A stretch of DNA of 64,000 nucleotides from UBA1672 sp050633505 (GCA_050633505.1 JBOEGQ010000004.1:558001-622000), one strand, 5' to 3'; positions 43,602 through 53,538 are shown, counted from the stretch's first letter. The notes: generated by a model not told the origin, from the letters alone. Numbers and translations: made by a program.

Positions 43602-45347
43602 TCAGTAATCCCATTCCCAGAAAATACCCGCACCACCACGCGCGTCCTGTCCAATTTCACTTTCCAATGTGATATTGGGTGTTAATTCAATTTCAACGGA
43701 TGCGCTGCCACTATCTTCTCCTGAGCCACCCTCCAGTTCAAGATACACGCCATCTGCAATATATTTTCCCGCATCGATGTTCACTTCTCCGCTTTCATCT
43801 ACACCGACGTGCAGTTCATCCAGACCGATCCCCTGACGCACCGTTCCGAGCGGATCAAATGACGAAGCCTGTCCACCTGCCCCTGAGAATTTTGCAAGTG
43901 TCCTGGTGAGCTGTACAATCTGAAACGGAGAGAGATTATCCATCGACTTACCAAATAAAATACGGGAAAGAACCTCATCTTCCGGTAATGGTGGCTCTGC
44001 TGAAAGTGCAATATCAGGATCGGTCGCAATACCTGATATTCGTATTTTCCCGATCACATCACCTGTATCATGTTCAGCCAAAATATCCACGCTTGGGCTT
44101 GGTGGCACAGGACCTGCAAAAGAGAAACGCGCCACAGGTAAGGTAAAATTCTTTCCAAATTCGGAGAACTCTCCCCGTAATATTGATAAATCACCGTATA
44201 ATTCCGGTGTTTGTGCATTACCGCGTATATCTAGAGCACCACCAAATTCTGCATCCAGCCCCCACCCGCGCACGAACACCTTCTCCGGTGCTTTAAGCTC
44301 CAGATCCAAGGCAATATTCTTTCCGGCATTACCACCTGTTTCTTGCTGTGTATTCTGTATGATATTTAATTCAGATGGTGCATTCGAAAATCGTTCAGGC
44401 AAAGTAATTACCGTCTGCTTTAATAGAATATCTCCGGCCAATTTCAATGCATCTACCCGCCCTTTCATATCAATATTTGCATCAAAAAGAATGTCGATCA
44501 TTCCATCATTAATTTGCGCTGTGAAATTATCCGCTATCGCATTCATATCAATATTCGACGTGCTTAAGCTATACACGCCTGATAATTTCGTACGCCCGCC
44601 TTTACCATCTTCAACAGTAAAACTCTCAATATCAATGCGTTTGGCATTTTTCACATGGCCGGAAAACAATAAATTATGCACAGAATACCCTGCAGGCAGA
44701 TAAGTATATGATGGTGCAGAAGCGCGAATTGCAACATCCGACCACCCCAAGCCGGAAGACACATCCACATCAAAAACCAACGACGATATATCATGGTCTG
44801 TGCCGATCAAATCAACATAGGGCGTGAGATCATTCACCTCCCCTGACATGTGGCCATTAAACGCCATTGAGAACGGAGATAATGCCCCATCACCGGATAT
44901 TTCCACCTCAGGAAAGCGCATAATAATATGGCTTAGTTTCAAAGTGGTGCCATTAAAGGCAAAATCCCCCGTTAACGTCATATTATAAGAAGATAATAAC
45001 AGTGCATCAGCCGTCAGCTTCCCCTTCAAACCATCGGAGAAGTTCATTTCGAAACTGTTAAGGGAAATATCTTGGTCGTTTCCACCAGATAATCGTAAGC
45101 CCCGCACAGTAATTTTTTCCGGCAAAGCAATATCAAGAGCGGATAACTTCACCTCATAGCCCATCAAATGCGCCTGTGTACGAACGACCCCGGTGATGAA
45201 GGCCTCTCCCCCTTTTGAATTCAACCATTCCACCACCCCATAAACGACATAAGGTGATGCAAGAAATACGGCAAAAACAAGAGACATCACAAATGCGATG
45301 CTTGGCACAATTCTTTTTAAAATTGGATAGAGAGCTTTCACCATCAT
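43602..45347 (-). CDS. tamB: TamB-like translocation and assembly protein (short form)
   Basis: Inner-membrane-anchored periplasmic bridge protein of the TAM/AsmA-like group, used with TamA for outer membrane assembly or lipid transport. It has 581 residues, with one N-terminal helix (about 15-35). The C-terminal DUF490 domain is clear: ELYGDLSILRGEFSEFGKNF, LPEDEVLSRILFGKSMDNLSPFQ, and the ending DARGGAGIFWEWDY. Known TamB proteins such as that of E. coli exceed 1200 residues, so the central repeat region is much reduced. It starts right after the tamA stop. Confidence 0.85.
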   Translation of the reverse strand: MMVKALYPILKRIVPSIAFVMSLVFAVFLASPYVVYGVVEWLNSKGGEAFITGVVRTQAHLMGYEVKLSALDIALPEKITVRGLRLSGGNDQDISLNSFEMNFSDGLKGKLTADALLLSSYNMTLTGDFAFNGTTLKLSHIIMRFPEVEISGDGALSPFSMAFNGHMSGEVNDLTPYVDLIGTDHDISSLVFDVDVSSGLGWSDVAIRASAPSYTYLPAGYSVHNLLFSGHVKNAKRIDIESFTVEDGKGGRTKLSGVYSLSTSNIDMNAIADNFTAQINDGMIDILFDANIDMKGRVDALKLAGDILLKQTVITLPERFSNAPSELNIIQNTQQETGGNAGKNIALDLELKAPEKVFVRGWGLDAEFGGALDIRGNAQTPELYGDLSILRGEFSEFGKNFTLPVARFSFAGPVPPSPSVDILAEHDTGDVIGKIRISGIATDPDIALSAEPPLPEDEVLSRILFGKSMDNLSPFQIVQLTRTLAKFSGAGGQASSFDPLGTVRQGIGLDELHVGVDESGEVNIDAGKYIADGVYLELEGGSGEDSGSASVEIELTPNITLESEIGQDARGGAGIFWEWDY

Positions 45348-47111
45348 TTAGAATGCCTGCCCGATACTGATATAAATCTGGAAGTTACTATCGCTATTTT
45401 CCTTACCACTAACCGGAAGACCAACATCGAAACGTAAGGGGCCAAAATCGGTATAATAACGCACCCCAACCCCCGCACCAACGGATAAAACACCGAAATC
45501 CGGAAAGGTTTGGTCACTCACATGCCCCGCGTCAACAAAGCCAACAATTCCAATTGTGTCACTTAACTTCAGCCGTGCCTCAAAGCTACCTTCTGCAAGG
45601 GATCGCCCGCCAAGCGGATCACCATCTTCGAATGGCCCGATTTCCTGATACCCAAATCCGCGCACAGAACCGCCACCACCGGCATAGAAACGCTCACTCG
45701 CCGGAATATTATCGGTACTCCCTCCGGAAATAGAGCCAAGAACAAAACGCCCTGCGAAAACAACACTTTTATGAATTTCGAGATAACTTTGCGCACTTGC
45801 ACGCAATTTCAGAAACGGGTCAGCCTGACCAATCACATCAAAATACGGACGCACCGTTGTACGCAAAAGCCATCCATGATGCGGATCCAGGGGATGGTTA
45901 CGACTGTCATAATTCAACGATGCAAAGGGAGAGAGCAGTGCATAATTCTCCTCCTCATCATCATTGTCTTCTTCAATCCTGTTTAAGATAAATGCCAGTC
46001 CTCCATGTCCCGAAAGCCGTTTGGAGAATTGCCTTTGTAGCGCGGCATTTGCGCTAATTTCCAGTTGAGAATATGCATCATTATCCTCACGACCAATTGT
46101 CGCACCCAAAACCAGCGACTGATCATGCCGCCAGAAAAACGGCTTATCCATGGCAAAATCCAGTGACTGCTCTAACGCAGATAACGTCAAATCAATATTG
46201 ACCTTTTCCGCCTCACCCCAAAAGTTTCGGTGTTCCCACCCGAAAACCGCACCTGGCCCTTCATCTGTGTAATAGCTAATACCTGCGCGAATAGAACGTT
46301 GAGGTCTATCTTCCAAGATAACCGTAACGGGTATCTCATCACCTTTTTGAACATCTCCTGCCTGAGGGAGAGAGATATCCACGCGCTCAAACAAACCTGT
46401 TTTAAGTACATTCTGCCGTAAGGTTTCCACATTTTTGCGGCGAAAACATGCACCGATCTCCCACGGTATAAAGTTCTGTAAATATACAGGGTCAACGGTT
46501 TCCGTCCCGACAAACACAACAGAACCCAACGCAACATCTTCGCCTTTATCAACCAAAAACTCTAAAGATGCTTTACGGCTTTGTGTATCGAGAAAAACCT
46601 TATGATCAACTGCCAAATGCAATGCACAGCTATCTTCTTGCAAAGCACGATAGAGTGCGTCCTGACTTTTAAAAACCCGCGACGCATCCAGAATATCACC
46701 CTTTTGAATAGAGGCATCTGTGAGATAAGCCTTATATTTCTTAGGCGATGCCGTAACCCTTCCGATATAGACAGGCTCTCCCAGAATAACCTTATACACG
46801 CCCTCCGCGCGATCTTCATAGAGCACTTGCGCATCATAATACCCTTTTGAATATAAGGTCTTCAATAAGTCAGAGCGTAACGCATCTTCGAGATAGAGCC
46901 TCTCTTGCGCATCTTGATCCCCTACACTCTGCTGCTGTCTTTGTAATACCTGTACAAGCGCGCTCATAAGCTCTGTATCACGTTCAACGCCAATAATTTT
47001 ATATTGCGATAGAGCCTTTTCAGGGTTTGCAAGGCTATAGTTTCCCTTCGGCACATAATGCACGAAGCAAAGAAACACAGCACAACAGAATACAGAACGC
47101 ATCAATTTCAT
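45348..47111 (-). CDS. tamA: TamA-type Omp85 outer membrane protein
   Basis: It has 587 residues: signal peptide (about 1-27), three POTRA-like domains (to about residue 270; GEPVYIGRVTAS, YDAQVLYEDRAEGVYKVILG), then a beta-barrel ending in a C-terminal phenylalanine (IYISIGQAF), as required for BamA-assisted insertion. The Omp85 signature VRGFGYQEIGP and the RFYAGGGGS motif are present. The gene order tamA-tamB on one strand supports the pair. An AGG ribosome binding site lies 7 nt upstream. Confidence 0.9.
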   Translation of the reverse strand: MKLMRSVFCCAVFLCFVHYVPKGNYSLANPEKALSQYKIIGVERDTELMSALVQVLQRQQQSVGDQDAQERLYLEDALRSDLLKTLYSKGYYDAQVLYEDRAEGVYKVILGEPVYIGRVTASPKKYKAYLTDASIQKGDILDASRVFKSQDALYRALQEDSCALHLAVDHKVFLDTQSRKASLEFLVDKGEDVALGSVVFVGTETVDPVYLQNFIPWEIGACFRRKNVETLRQNVLKTGLFERVDISLPQAGDVQKGDEIPVTVILEDRPQRSIRAGISYYTDEGPGAVFGWEHRNFWGEAEKVNIDLTLSALEQSLDFAMDKPFFWRHDQSLVLGATIGREDNDAYSQLEISANAALQRQFSKRLSGHGGLAFILNRIEEDNDDEEENYALLSPFASLNYDSRNHPLDPHHGWLLRTTVRPYFDVIGQADPFLKLRASAQSYLEIHKSVVFAGRFVLGSISGGSTDNIPASERFYAGGGGSVRGFGYQEIGPFEDGDPLGGRSLAEGSFEARLKLSDTIGIVGFVDAGHVSDQTFPDFGVLSVGAGVGVRYYTDFGPLRFDVGLPVSGKENSDSNFQIYISIGQAF

Positions 47112-47157
47112 GCGCAGACCTTAATGAAATTCAACATAAAAAGCGAAATAAAATTAT

Positions 47158-47601
47158 CTATATCGAAAAATTCAAAACAGGCGCAGAAAATTTAGATATT
47201 TTCCCGGAGTTACGCGCCTTAACACACAGTCTGGAGAATGTAATATCAGATAAGCTGTCCAACCAACCATCGTAAAAATTTTCCAGCTTCTCATCTAAAA
47301 TGGAATCATACCCCTCAAATTCATGTTTTTCCGGCACAACGCGATCAATAAAAGCCTCTGCAATATCGCGCAAGGTGGTATGTTCAGGACGTGACATATA
47401 ATATCCACCGCGCGCACCTTTAATCGAAACAACAAGCCCTGCTGAAGATAATCTTTGAAGCACCGGTTCCAATGCCCGTTTATTCATATTTGAATAGTCA
47501 ACAATCGCACTACCGGGGACGGGTTGCTCTTCACTACCGTTATAGGCGATAAACATCGCGGCATTCATTGCCAGATAGAGCTTATTTTGTATAAATTGCA
47601 T
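47158..47601 (-). CDS. Rrf2-family transcriptional regulator
   Basis: It has 147 residues with the winged-helix Rrf2 start (NKLYLAMNAAMFIAY, KRALEPVLQRLSSAGLVVSIKGARGGYYMSR, quoted by its ends LEPVLQRL and KGARGGYYMSR). Only one cysteine (in FSRLCVKA) is present, so the three-cysteine iron-sulfur site of IscR is missing and it should act more like CymR-type members. It is divergent from the cys operon, 83 nt from cysG, and is the obvious candidate regulator of sulfur assimilation. Confidence 0.88.
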   Translation of the reverse strand: MQFIQNKLYLAMNAAMFIAYNGSEEQPVPGSAIVDYSNMNKRALEPVLQRLSSAGLVVSIKGARGGYYMSRPEHTTLRDIAEAFIDRVVPEKHEFEGYDSILDEKLENFYDGWLDSLSDITFSRLCVKARNSGKISKFSAPVLNFSI

Positions 47602-47624
47602 GGCGCATATATCACATAAAATTT

Positions 47625-47636
47625 TTGTATTTACAA
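47625..47636. promoter_or_regulatory. Candidate Rrf2 operator in the cys promoter
   Basis: The 12-nt inverted repeat TTGTATTTACAA (arms TTGTA and TACAA, 2-nt centre) lies in the 83-nt gap between the divergent Rrf2 gene and cysG. A second, looser copy (TTTTGTATAAAT) sits at about 47585-47596 over the Rrf2 5' coding end. The palindrome is seen; the regulator link is inferred from position. Confidence 0.35.
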
Positions 47637-47684
47637 GAGAAAAATGTTTATTTATGTTGCCCCGATGGTAAAGAGGTAAATTTT

Positions 47685-49130
47685 ATGGGCTATACGCCGC
47701 TATTTTTAAATGCAAAGAAACATGGTACAATCCTTGTGATTGGTGGCGGAGAGATTGCCGCGGCCAAAACAGAGGCGCTGGCCAGCGTTGGCGCGCATGT
47801 AGAGATTATTGCATCTGAGATTAGCACAGGCCTCAAGATCCTATGTGAAAAACACAATTTCCCATCACATCAAGTCAATTATGATCCGTCTTTTTTAGAT
47901 GGTAAAAAGATTGTGATCGCCGCAACCGACCATGATAAAGTGAATGAGCAAATCGCAAAGGACTGTAACGCGCGCGGTATTTTGGTTAATGTCGTTGATA
48001 ACCCACCACTTTGTGATTTTATCTTCCCTGCACTTATCAGACGTGGAGCATTGCAAATCGCGGTATCATCCTCTGGAGTTTCTCCAGTTCTGGCGCGTAT
48101 GGTAAAGCACACAATTGAACGCGTTATTCCTGTCGGCTTCACAAACCTTATTGATTTTATGCACGATAAAAAGGCAACTTTACGCGAACGCCTTTCAAAA
48201 ATACAGCCACGCCGATTAATCGGAGAGGATATTTTCCACGGCCCTATCGCGGAAGAGCTTTACGAAGGCAATACAGATAAAGCCAACCTTTTATTCAAGA
48301 CACTATTGAATGAAACAGAGAATAAAAAGCAAGGCGCACTTTACTTGATTGGTGCAGGCCCCGGTAATCCGGATCTCATCACAATAAAAGCAACCCGCCT
48401 TCTTTCAAAGGCCGATATCATTCTTTACGACCGCCTTGTATCCCCTGTTATCATTGAGCAATATGGCAGAAAAGACGCAGAAAAAATTTCTGTCGGTAAA
48501 CGGAAAGACCACCATCATAAAACACAGGCACAGATTGACGCACTTATTGAACAACACCTCATCAAAGGCAATGTCGTTGTACGCCTGAAAGGTGGCGATC
48601 CGGGTGTATATGCCCATGGCGCAGAGGAAATCGCGATTGCAAAGCGCGTTGGCGCGCCATATCAAATTGTCCCGGGGATTAGCGCCGCAAACGGATGCGC
48701 CGCCTATGCCGGTATCCCGCTGACAGAACGCGGGGGTGCTGTATCTGTACGCTTTATCACCCTGTATACAAAAACGTTGCAGAATGATGATTTCTGGCTA
48801 TCTGTAAAGCATGCACAGAACGAAACTTTTGTTTTTTATATGAGTACTCCACACTATGCCCTGCTCTGCCAAAAATTGATCGAGCTTGGTTTCCCCCCAC
48901 ATACACCATTGCTTGTTGTTGAGCAGGGCACCACGGAGTATCACCGCGAATATAAATCAACCATATCCACCTTTGATGAAGATCTGGATAGCTCACAATT
49001 CGGGTCGCCCTGTACCATGATTGTCGGGGATGTCGCACGCCTTGCGCAAGATCATCAATGGAAAGAGCCCCCCGAAGGAAATGGTGAGTATTTTGCCCCT
49101 CTTTTAGAACAGGAGAAACGCTGTGCCTGA
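47685..49130 (+). CDS. cysG: Siroheme synthase CysG (precorrin-2 dehydrogenase/chelatase plus uroporphyrinogen-III methyltransferase)
   Basis: Bifunctional enzyme that makes siroheme, the cofactor of sulfite reductase. It has 481 residues from the ATG at 47685 (AGAGG 8 nt upstream; an upstream TTG is less likely). The N-terminal half has the NAD site GGGEIAAAKTEAL and PLCDFIFPA. The C-terminal half is the SAM-dependent methyltransferase with YLIGAGPGNPDLITIKA, LYDRLVSP, VRLKGGDPGVYAHG and VPGISAANGCAAYAGIP. First gene of the cysGHJI operon. Confidence 0.95.
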   Translation: MGYTPLFLNAKKHGTILVIGGGEIAAAKTEALASVGAHVEIIASEISTGLKILCEKHNFPSHQVNYDPSFLDGKKIVIAATDHDKVNEQIAKDCNARGILVNVVDNPPLCDFIFPALIRRGALQIAVSSSGVSPVLARMVKHTIERVIPVGFTNLIDFMHDKKATLRERLSKIQPRRLIGEDIFHGPIAEELYEGNTDKANLLFKTLLNETENKKQGALYLIGAGPGNPDLITIKATRLLSKADIILYDRLVSPVIIEQYGRKDAEKISVGKRKDHHHKTQAQIDALIEQHLIKGNVVVRLKGGDPGVYAHGAEEIAIAKRVGAPYQIVPGISAANGCAAYAGIPLTERGGAVSVRFITLYTKTLQNDDFWLSVKHAQNETFVFYMSTPHYALLCQKLIELGFPPHTPLLVVEQGTTEYHREYKSTISTFDEDLDSSQFGSPCTMIVGDVARLAQDHQWKEPPEGNGEYFAPLLEQEKRCA

Positions 49131-49893
49131 TCAACAGACATTGGATCTCTTGTTAGAAGAACTAACGCCTCTCACATGGGAAGAGCGCCTTATTGCACTG
49201 GGCAATCACAGAGATCTGGACATTCGTTTTTCATCAAGCTTTAGTTATGAAGATCAGGCCATGACCCATGTTATTGCCACACATGATTTACCAGTCAACG
49301 TTTTTACCCTTGATACCGGCCGATTATTCGAAGAAACATATGATGTTATCAGCGCAACAGAGAAGAAATACCCTGCCCTGCAAATCTCGGCATATTTTCC
49401 TGATTCAGTTGGCACGCAAAACCTGGTAACCACACAAGGCATTAACGGCTTTCGTGATTCTGTTGAGAAGCGCAAAAAATGTTGTTTCATCAGAAAAGTA
49501 GAGCCATTAAACAGAGCCTTGAACGGTGCAGATATATGGATCAGTGGTTTACGCCGTGAGCACTCGGACAATCGTGGCGATTTACCTGTGGCAGAGCTTG
49601 ATGAAGGGCGTGGAATTATCAAACTTTATCCCTTAATCGATGTTGCCGAAGGTACAATCAAACCGTATATTAAGCACCATGATATTCCCTATAACCTCCT
49701 CCATGATAAAGGATATCCTTCTATTGGCTGTGCACCTTGTACGCGCGCGATCTCCGCAGGAGAACATCCACGTGCAGGACGTTGGTGGTGGGAACAAGAG
49801 GACGCGCAGGAATGCGGTCTGCATATGGTTAACGGGCGCCTTGTGCGAACAAAAGATTTAACAGAAAAAGAGAAACAACAATATGCTCAATAA
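49123..49893 (+). CDS. cysH: Adenylylsulfate (APS) reductase CysH type
   Basis: It has 256 residues and a GTG start overlapping cysG by 8 nt. The PAPS-reductase fold is identified by FSSSFSYEDQAMTHV, TLDTGRLFEETYD and the C-terminal catalytic Cys in ECGLHMVNG. Cysteine pairs at about 119-120 (KKCCFIRKVEPL) and 202-205 (CAPCTRAI) are the iron-sulfur ligands found in assimilatory APS reductases, so APS rather than PAPS is the likely substrate. Product is sulfite. Confidence 0.93.
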   Translation: MPDQQTLDLLLEELTPLTWEERLIALGNHRDLDIRFSSSFSYEDQAMTHVIATHDLPVNVFTLDTGRLFEETYDVISATEKKYPALQISAYFPDSVGTQNLVTTQGINGFRDSVEKRKKCCFIRKVEPLNRALNGADIWISGLRREHSDNRGDLPVAELDEGRGIIKLYPLIDVAEGTIKPYIKHHDIPYNLLHDKGYPSIGCAPCTRAISAGEHPRAGRWWWEQEDAQECGLHMVNGRLVRTKDLTEKEKQQYAQ

Positions 49894-51370
49894 AGATCAG
49901 CAACAATTGCTACAGCAGCTCTTAAGCACAACAAGCCATGAACAGAAAATCTGGCTTGCGGGCTTCATGCAAGGACAAATCGGGCAACTGGATGCAGGTG
50001 AAAATGCCGCTCCCGCGGTGAATAAGCCGAATGTTATGGTCTATTACGCAACCGAAACCGGAAACTCAAAGGGGCTGTCACTTCAGCTGATGAAGGCTGT
50101 TAAAGCCGCTGGTTATAAGGTGAAGAGTGCTGCTGTTAACCGTCTGAAAACAAAAGATATAAAAACAGATGCAATCGCAATTTTCCTCTGTTCAACCCAT
50201 GGCGAAGGTGACCCACCGGAAAGCGCACTCAAGTTTTTTAACGAAGTACAAAATGCAAAAGACGGAAGCTTAGACGGACTGGATTATGCCGTGGCGGGTC
50301 TTGGCGATTCATCGTATGAAATATTTTGCGGAGCAGCCACCGATCTGGATAAGGAATTCCAACGCCTTGGCGGTAAAACGTTTCAGGATAATGCCTTATT
50401 TGACGTTGACTATGCCAGTCATACTTCGAAATGGATTGAAGATACGGTTGCCGCAATGGACAAGCTTGTCGGTGCAGACAGCGCGGCGAGTTCTGCCCCT
50501 GCTCTATCCGCTTCACCTGACGAGCACATCGTACAAACAGGCAAGGGCTATACCCGTCTTGAACCGATAAAAGGTACCATCAAATATATCGTAAATTTAA
50601 ATGATATAGATTCAAATAAAGAAACTTACCATATTGAAATCGAATATGAGGACGAGATCATCTACACATGCGGCGATGCGGCAGGCATTATCGTACCGGA
50701 TGATAAAAATCAGGGCGATGCAACCCCGCGCCTATATTCAATCGCATCCTCCCCCTCTTTCCATGAAGGTGAGGTACACCTAACCGTTGCACTCTCAACC
50801 TATAAAAAGGAAGACGGAAGCACAGGATACGGTATCTATTCAAAGTACCTTTCAGAATTAAATGAAGGGGATGAAATTACCTTCTACATTTCACAAAATC
50901 AGATCTTTAATCTGCCAAACGATAACACCGATATCATTATGATCGGCCCCGGCACAGGTATTGCGCCATTCAGATCCTTTGTTTATGAACGGTCTGAACG
51001 CGGGGCGAACGGTAAAAACTGGTTATTCTTCGGGGATCAACATGCGCATTGTGATTTCCTTTATCAGACAGAATGGCAAGAACACGTCGCAACAGACGTC
51101 TTACATAAAATTGATTTGGCATTCTCTCGTGATCAAGAACATAAAATCTATGTACAAGACCGCCTGAAGGAAAATGCAGACGAGCTGATAAAATGGATCG
51201 ATAATGGCGCCTATATTTACCTATGCGGAAACAAAGACCCGATGAGCAAAGATGTCGATGCAACCCTGATTGGAATTATTGCAGAGAAAAAATCCCTATC
51301 CCAAGACGCTGCCGAAGACTTCTTGGCCGAACTGGAAGAAAATAACCGCTATGTGAAGGATGTGTACTAA
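49883..51370 (+). CDS. cysJ: Sulfite reductase flavoprotein, CysJ type
   Basis: It supplies NADPH electrons to CysI. It has 495 residues: N-terminal flavodoxin domain (about 50-200, MVYYATETGNSKGLSLQ, FLCSTHGEGDPPESALKF), then an FAD/NADP reductase half with RLYSIASSP, GPGTGIAPFRSFVYER, FGDQHAHCDFLYQTEW and a C-terminal ENNRYVKDVY that matches CysJ. E. coli CysJ is 599 residues; the connecting helical region between the two halves is clearly shortened. It overlaps cysH by 11 nt. Confidence 0.92.
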   Translation: MLNKDQQQLLQQLLSTTSHEQKIWLAGFMQGQIGQLDAGENAAPAVNKPNVMVYYATETGNSKGLSLQLMKAVKAAGYKVKSAAVNRLKTKDIKTDAIAIFLCSTHGEGDPPESALKFFNEVQNAKDGSLDGLDYAVAGLGDSSYEIFCGAATDLDKEFQRLGGKTFQDNALFDVDYASHTSKWIEDTVAAMDKLVGADSAASSAPALSASPDEHIVQTGKGYTRLEPIKGTIKYIVNLNDIDSNKETYHIEIEYEDEIIYTCGDAAGIIVPDDKNQGDATPRLYSIASSPSFHEGEVHLTVALSTYKKEDGSTGYGIYSKYLSELNEGDEITFYISQNQIFNLPNDNTDIIMIGPGTGIAPFRSFVYERSERGANGKNWLFFGDQHAHCDFLYQTEWQEHVATDVLHKIDLAFSRDQEHKIYVQDRLKENADELIKWIDNGAYIYLCGNKDPMSKDVDATLIGIIAEKKSLSQDAAEDFLAELEENNRYVKDVY

Positions 51371-51433
51371 TACTTACACCTGATGTGGCGAATAATAATA
51401 ATGATGTCAGAAGATTATAAGGAATGACAGATA

Positions 51434-53134
51434 ATGAGTGATGTAACACCAAAAACCGATCCAAATGCGATTAACAAACCTGAAAACCTGTCTGAATGTG
51501 AAACATTCAAGGTCGAAAGCCGCGGCCTACGTGGTGATCTGGCAGAGCAAATGTCCGATAGCATGACAGGAAATGTGACAGAGTACGGCAAGCAGCTTGT
51601 TAAGTTTCATGGGTCTTACATTCAGGATAACCGTGACCGTCGCGCCGAACGAGATGAAAAGAAACTTGAATGGGCATATTCATTTATGATCCGTTTGCGT
51701 ATTCCGGGTGGTGATATCAATGCGGGGCAGTGGCTTGGATTGCAGGAAAGCTGCGACACAAAGGCAACGGGCGTGGTTAAGATCACCACACGTCAAACTG
51801 TCCAGTTCCACGGCGTTGTTAAGGCACGAATGAAGCCAACGATGAAGGATTTTGATGCTTTGGGGCTTGATGCTATCGCGGCTTGCGGTGATGTGAACCG
51901 TAATGTCATCACAGGATCAAACCCACTTTTCGCACCGTATCATGCAGAGGTACATGAATACGCGACAAAGATTTCAGAACATCTTCTACCGCGTACAGGT
52001 GCGTTCAAGGAAATTTGGTTGGACGGTGAAAAACTCCCACAGGATGAGCCAACGGAAACAGATCCGCTTTATAAAGAGATTTATCTACCGCGTAAATTCA
52101 AAGTCGCAATCGCCATTCCACCACATAACGATGTTGATGTTTATGTGCATGACATTGGTCTTATTGCCGTTGGAACAGGCGATGAGTTTCTTGGCTTTAA
52201 CGTTTCAATCGGTGGGGGTCTTGGTGCCACACATGGTAACGCGAACACCTATCCACGCCGCGGCGATGTGATTGGCTTTGTTCCAAAAGATAAGGCCCTT
52301 GAGGCATGCTGGCAGATCGCAGCCGTGCAACGCGACTACGGCAATAGAGAGCAACGCAATCAGGCACGCTTAAAATATACGATAGACCGCCTTGGTCTTG
52401 ATTTCTTCGTTTCAGAGCTTCAAAAACGTCTCGACTTTCCAATTGAGCCAGTAAGAGACGTTCCCGCCTTTAGCCATCGCGGAGACCCATTTGGCTGGGT
52501 CGCAGATCATCAAGGCAAATGGTACTATACCGCCTTTGTTGAGAGCGGACGAGTAATTGATGAAGATGGCTATAACATCAAATCAGCCATGAAAGAAATT
52601 GCCGAAACCGGAATTTGTGGCTTTCGCTTTACCGCAAACCAGAACGTTATGTTCACATATGTGGAAGAAGGCAATAAAGCCCAACTGGAAGGAATTCTGG
52701 CAAAACACGGCATCACGATCGATACCATGAACCCAACACGCCGTGAAGCCATGGCATGTGTTGCCCTTCCGACATGCCCCCTTGCATTGGCAGAAGGCCA
52801 GAGATACCTACCGGAATTTGTAACCAAAATCGAATCCCTACAGGAAAAACATGGCATTTTGGATCGTCCGATTACAACACGCATTACCGGATGTCCGAAT
52901 GGGTGTGGTCGTTCCTATGTCGCGGAAATCGGATTGGTTGGAAAAGGCCCGGGTAAGTACGTCCTACGCCTTGCTGGTGATTACGAAGGCGAACGCCTGA
53001 ATAAAGTTTATCGTGAAGAAGTCAACGAGACAGAGATCCTTGATATTCTTAATGACCTCTTTGCAAAATATGCCAATGACCGTAACGAAAATGAAAGTTT
53101 TGGCGATTATACTGACAGAACGTTATTTGGCTAA
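51434..53134 (+). CDS. cysI: Sulfite reductase hemoprotein CysI
   Basis: Siroheme and 4Fe-4S protein that reduces sulfite to sulfide. It has 566 residues. DKKLEWAYSFMIRLRIPGG-like N-terminal region, WLGLQESCDTKATGVVKITTRQTVQFHGV segment (only in part typical: KITTRQTVQFHGV), the first cluster cysteine region ALPTCPLALAEGQRY and the second TGCPNGCGRSYVAEIGLVG are diagnostic. Last enzyme gene of the cys operon. Confidence 0.95.
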   Translation: MSDVTPKTDPNAINKPENLSECETFKVESRGLRGDLAEQMSDSMTGNVTEYGKQLVKFHGSYIQDNRDRRAERDEKKLEWAYSFMIRLRIPGGDINAGQWLGLQESCDTKATGVVKITTRQTVQFHGVVKARMKPTMKDFDALGLDAIAACGDVNRNVITGSNPLFAPYHAEVHEYATKISEHLLPRTGAFKEIWLDGEKLPQDEPTETDPLYKEIYLPRKFKVAIAIPPHNDVDVYVHDIGLIAVGTGDEFLGFNVSIGGGLGATHGNANTYPRRGDVIGFVPKDKALEACWQIAAVQRDYGNREQRNQARLKYTIDRLGLDFFVSELQKRLDFPIEPVRDVPAFSHRGDPFGWVADHQGKWYYTAFVESGRVIDEDGYNIKSAMKEIAETGICGFRFTANQNVMFTYVEEGNKAQLEGILAKHGITIDTMNPTRREAMACVALPTCPLALAEGQRYLPEFVTKIESLQEKHGILDRPITTRITGCPNGCGRSYVAEIGLVGKGPGKYVLRLAGDYEGERLNKVYREEVNETEILDILNDLFAKYANDRNENESFGDYTDRTLFG

Positions 53135-53173
53135 ACCGCACAAATAAAGAATAAAAAGAGTAAAGGTGATAAA

Positions 53174-53458
53174 ATGCTTTCACGTCTGTTTGACTATGCG
53201 CGACTTGCGCTTGGGAACACCCCTGATCAGGACACATTATCCAAGAATGTCGAATACCTTAGAATCAAAAAAGATTTTGCAGAACAAGGCATTTGTTACG
53301 CACAACCAATGTATAAAGATCAGCCATTTGATAAAGAGTCTGAGCGCGGGCGTGTTTACCTAAACTACGTGCAAAAAGAATATAAAAAATTTCAAGATCA
53401 GTATGACTTCTTCTTTGGAGGGAAAGACGATAATACGTCCCCGCCCGCACATGAATAG
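53174..53458 (+). CDS. Small unknown protein, 94 residues, downstream of cysI
   Basis: Family not recognised. It has an AAAGGTG ribosome binding site 5-6 nt before the ATG and lies 40 nt after cysI, so it may be in the same transcript. The protein is soluble, charged and mostly helical (LSRLFDYARLALG, RVYLNYVQKEYKKFQDQYDFFFGG) with one cysteine, and ends in a disordered Ser/Pro/His tail. No signal or membrane segment. Confidence 0.72.
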   Translation: MLSRLFDYARLALGNTPDQDTLSKNVEYLRIKKDFAEQGICYAQPMYKDQPFDKESERGRVYLNYVQKEYKKFQDQYDFFFGGKDDNTSPPAHE

Positions 53459-53538
53459 GTTTTTCTTTACACGAGCTGTCTTGGTCATATATATTCCCGC
53501 GCGCAGCTTAGAAAAACATAAAGAAGTCGGATAATCCA

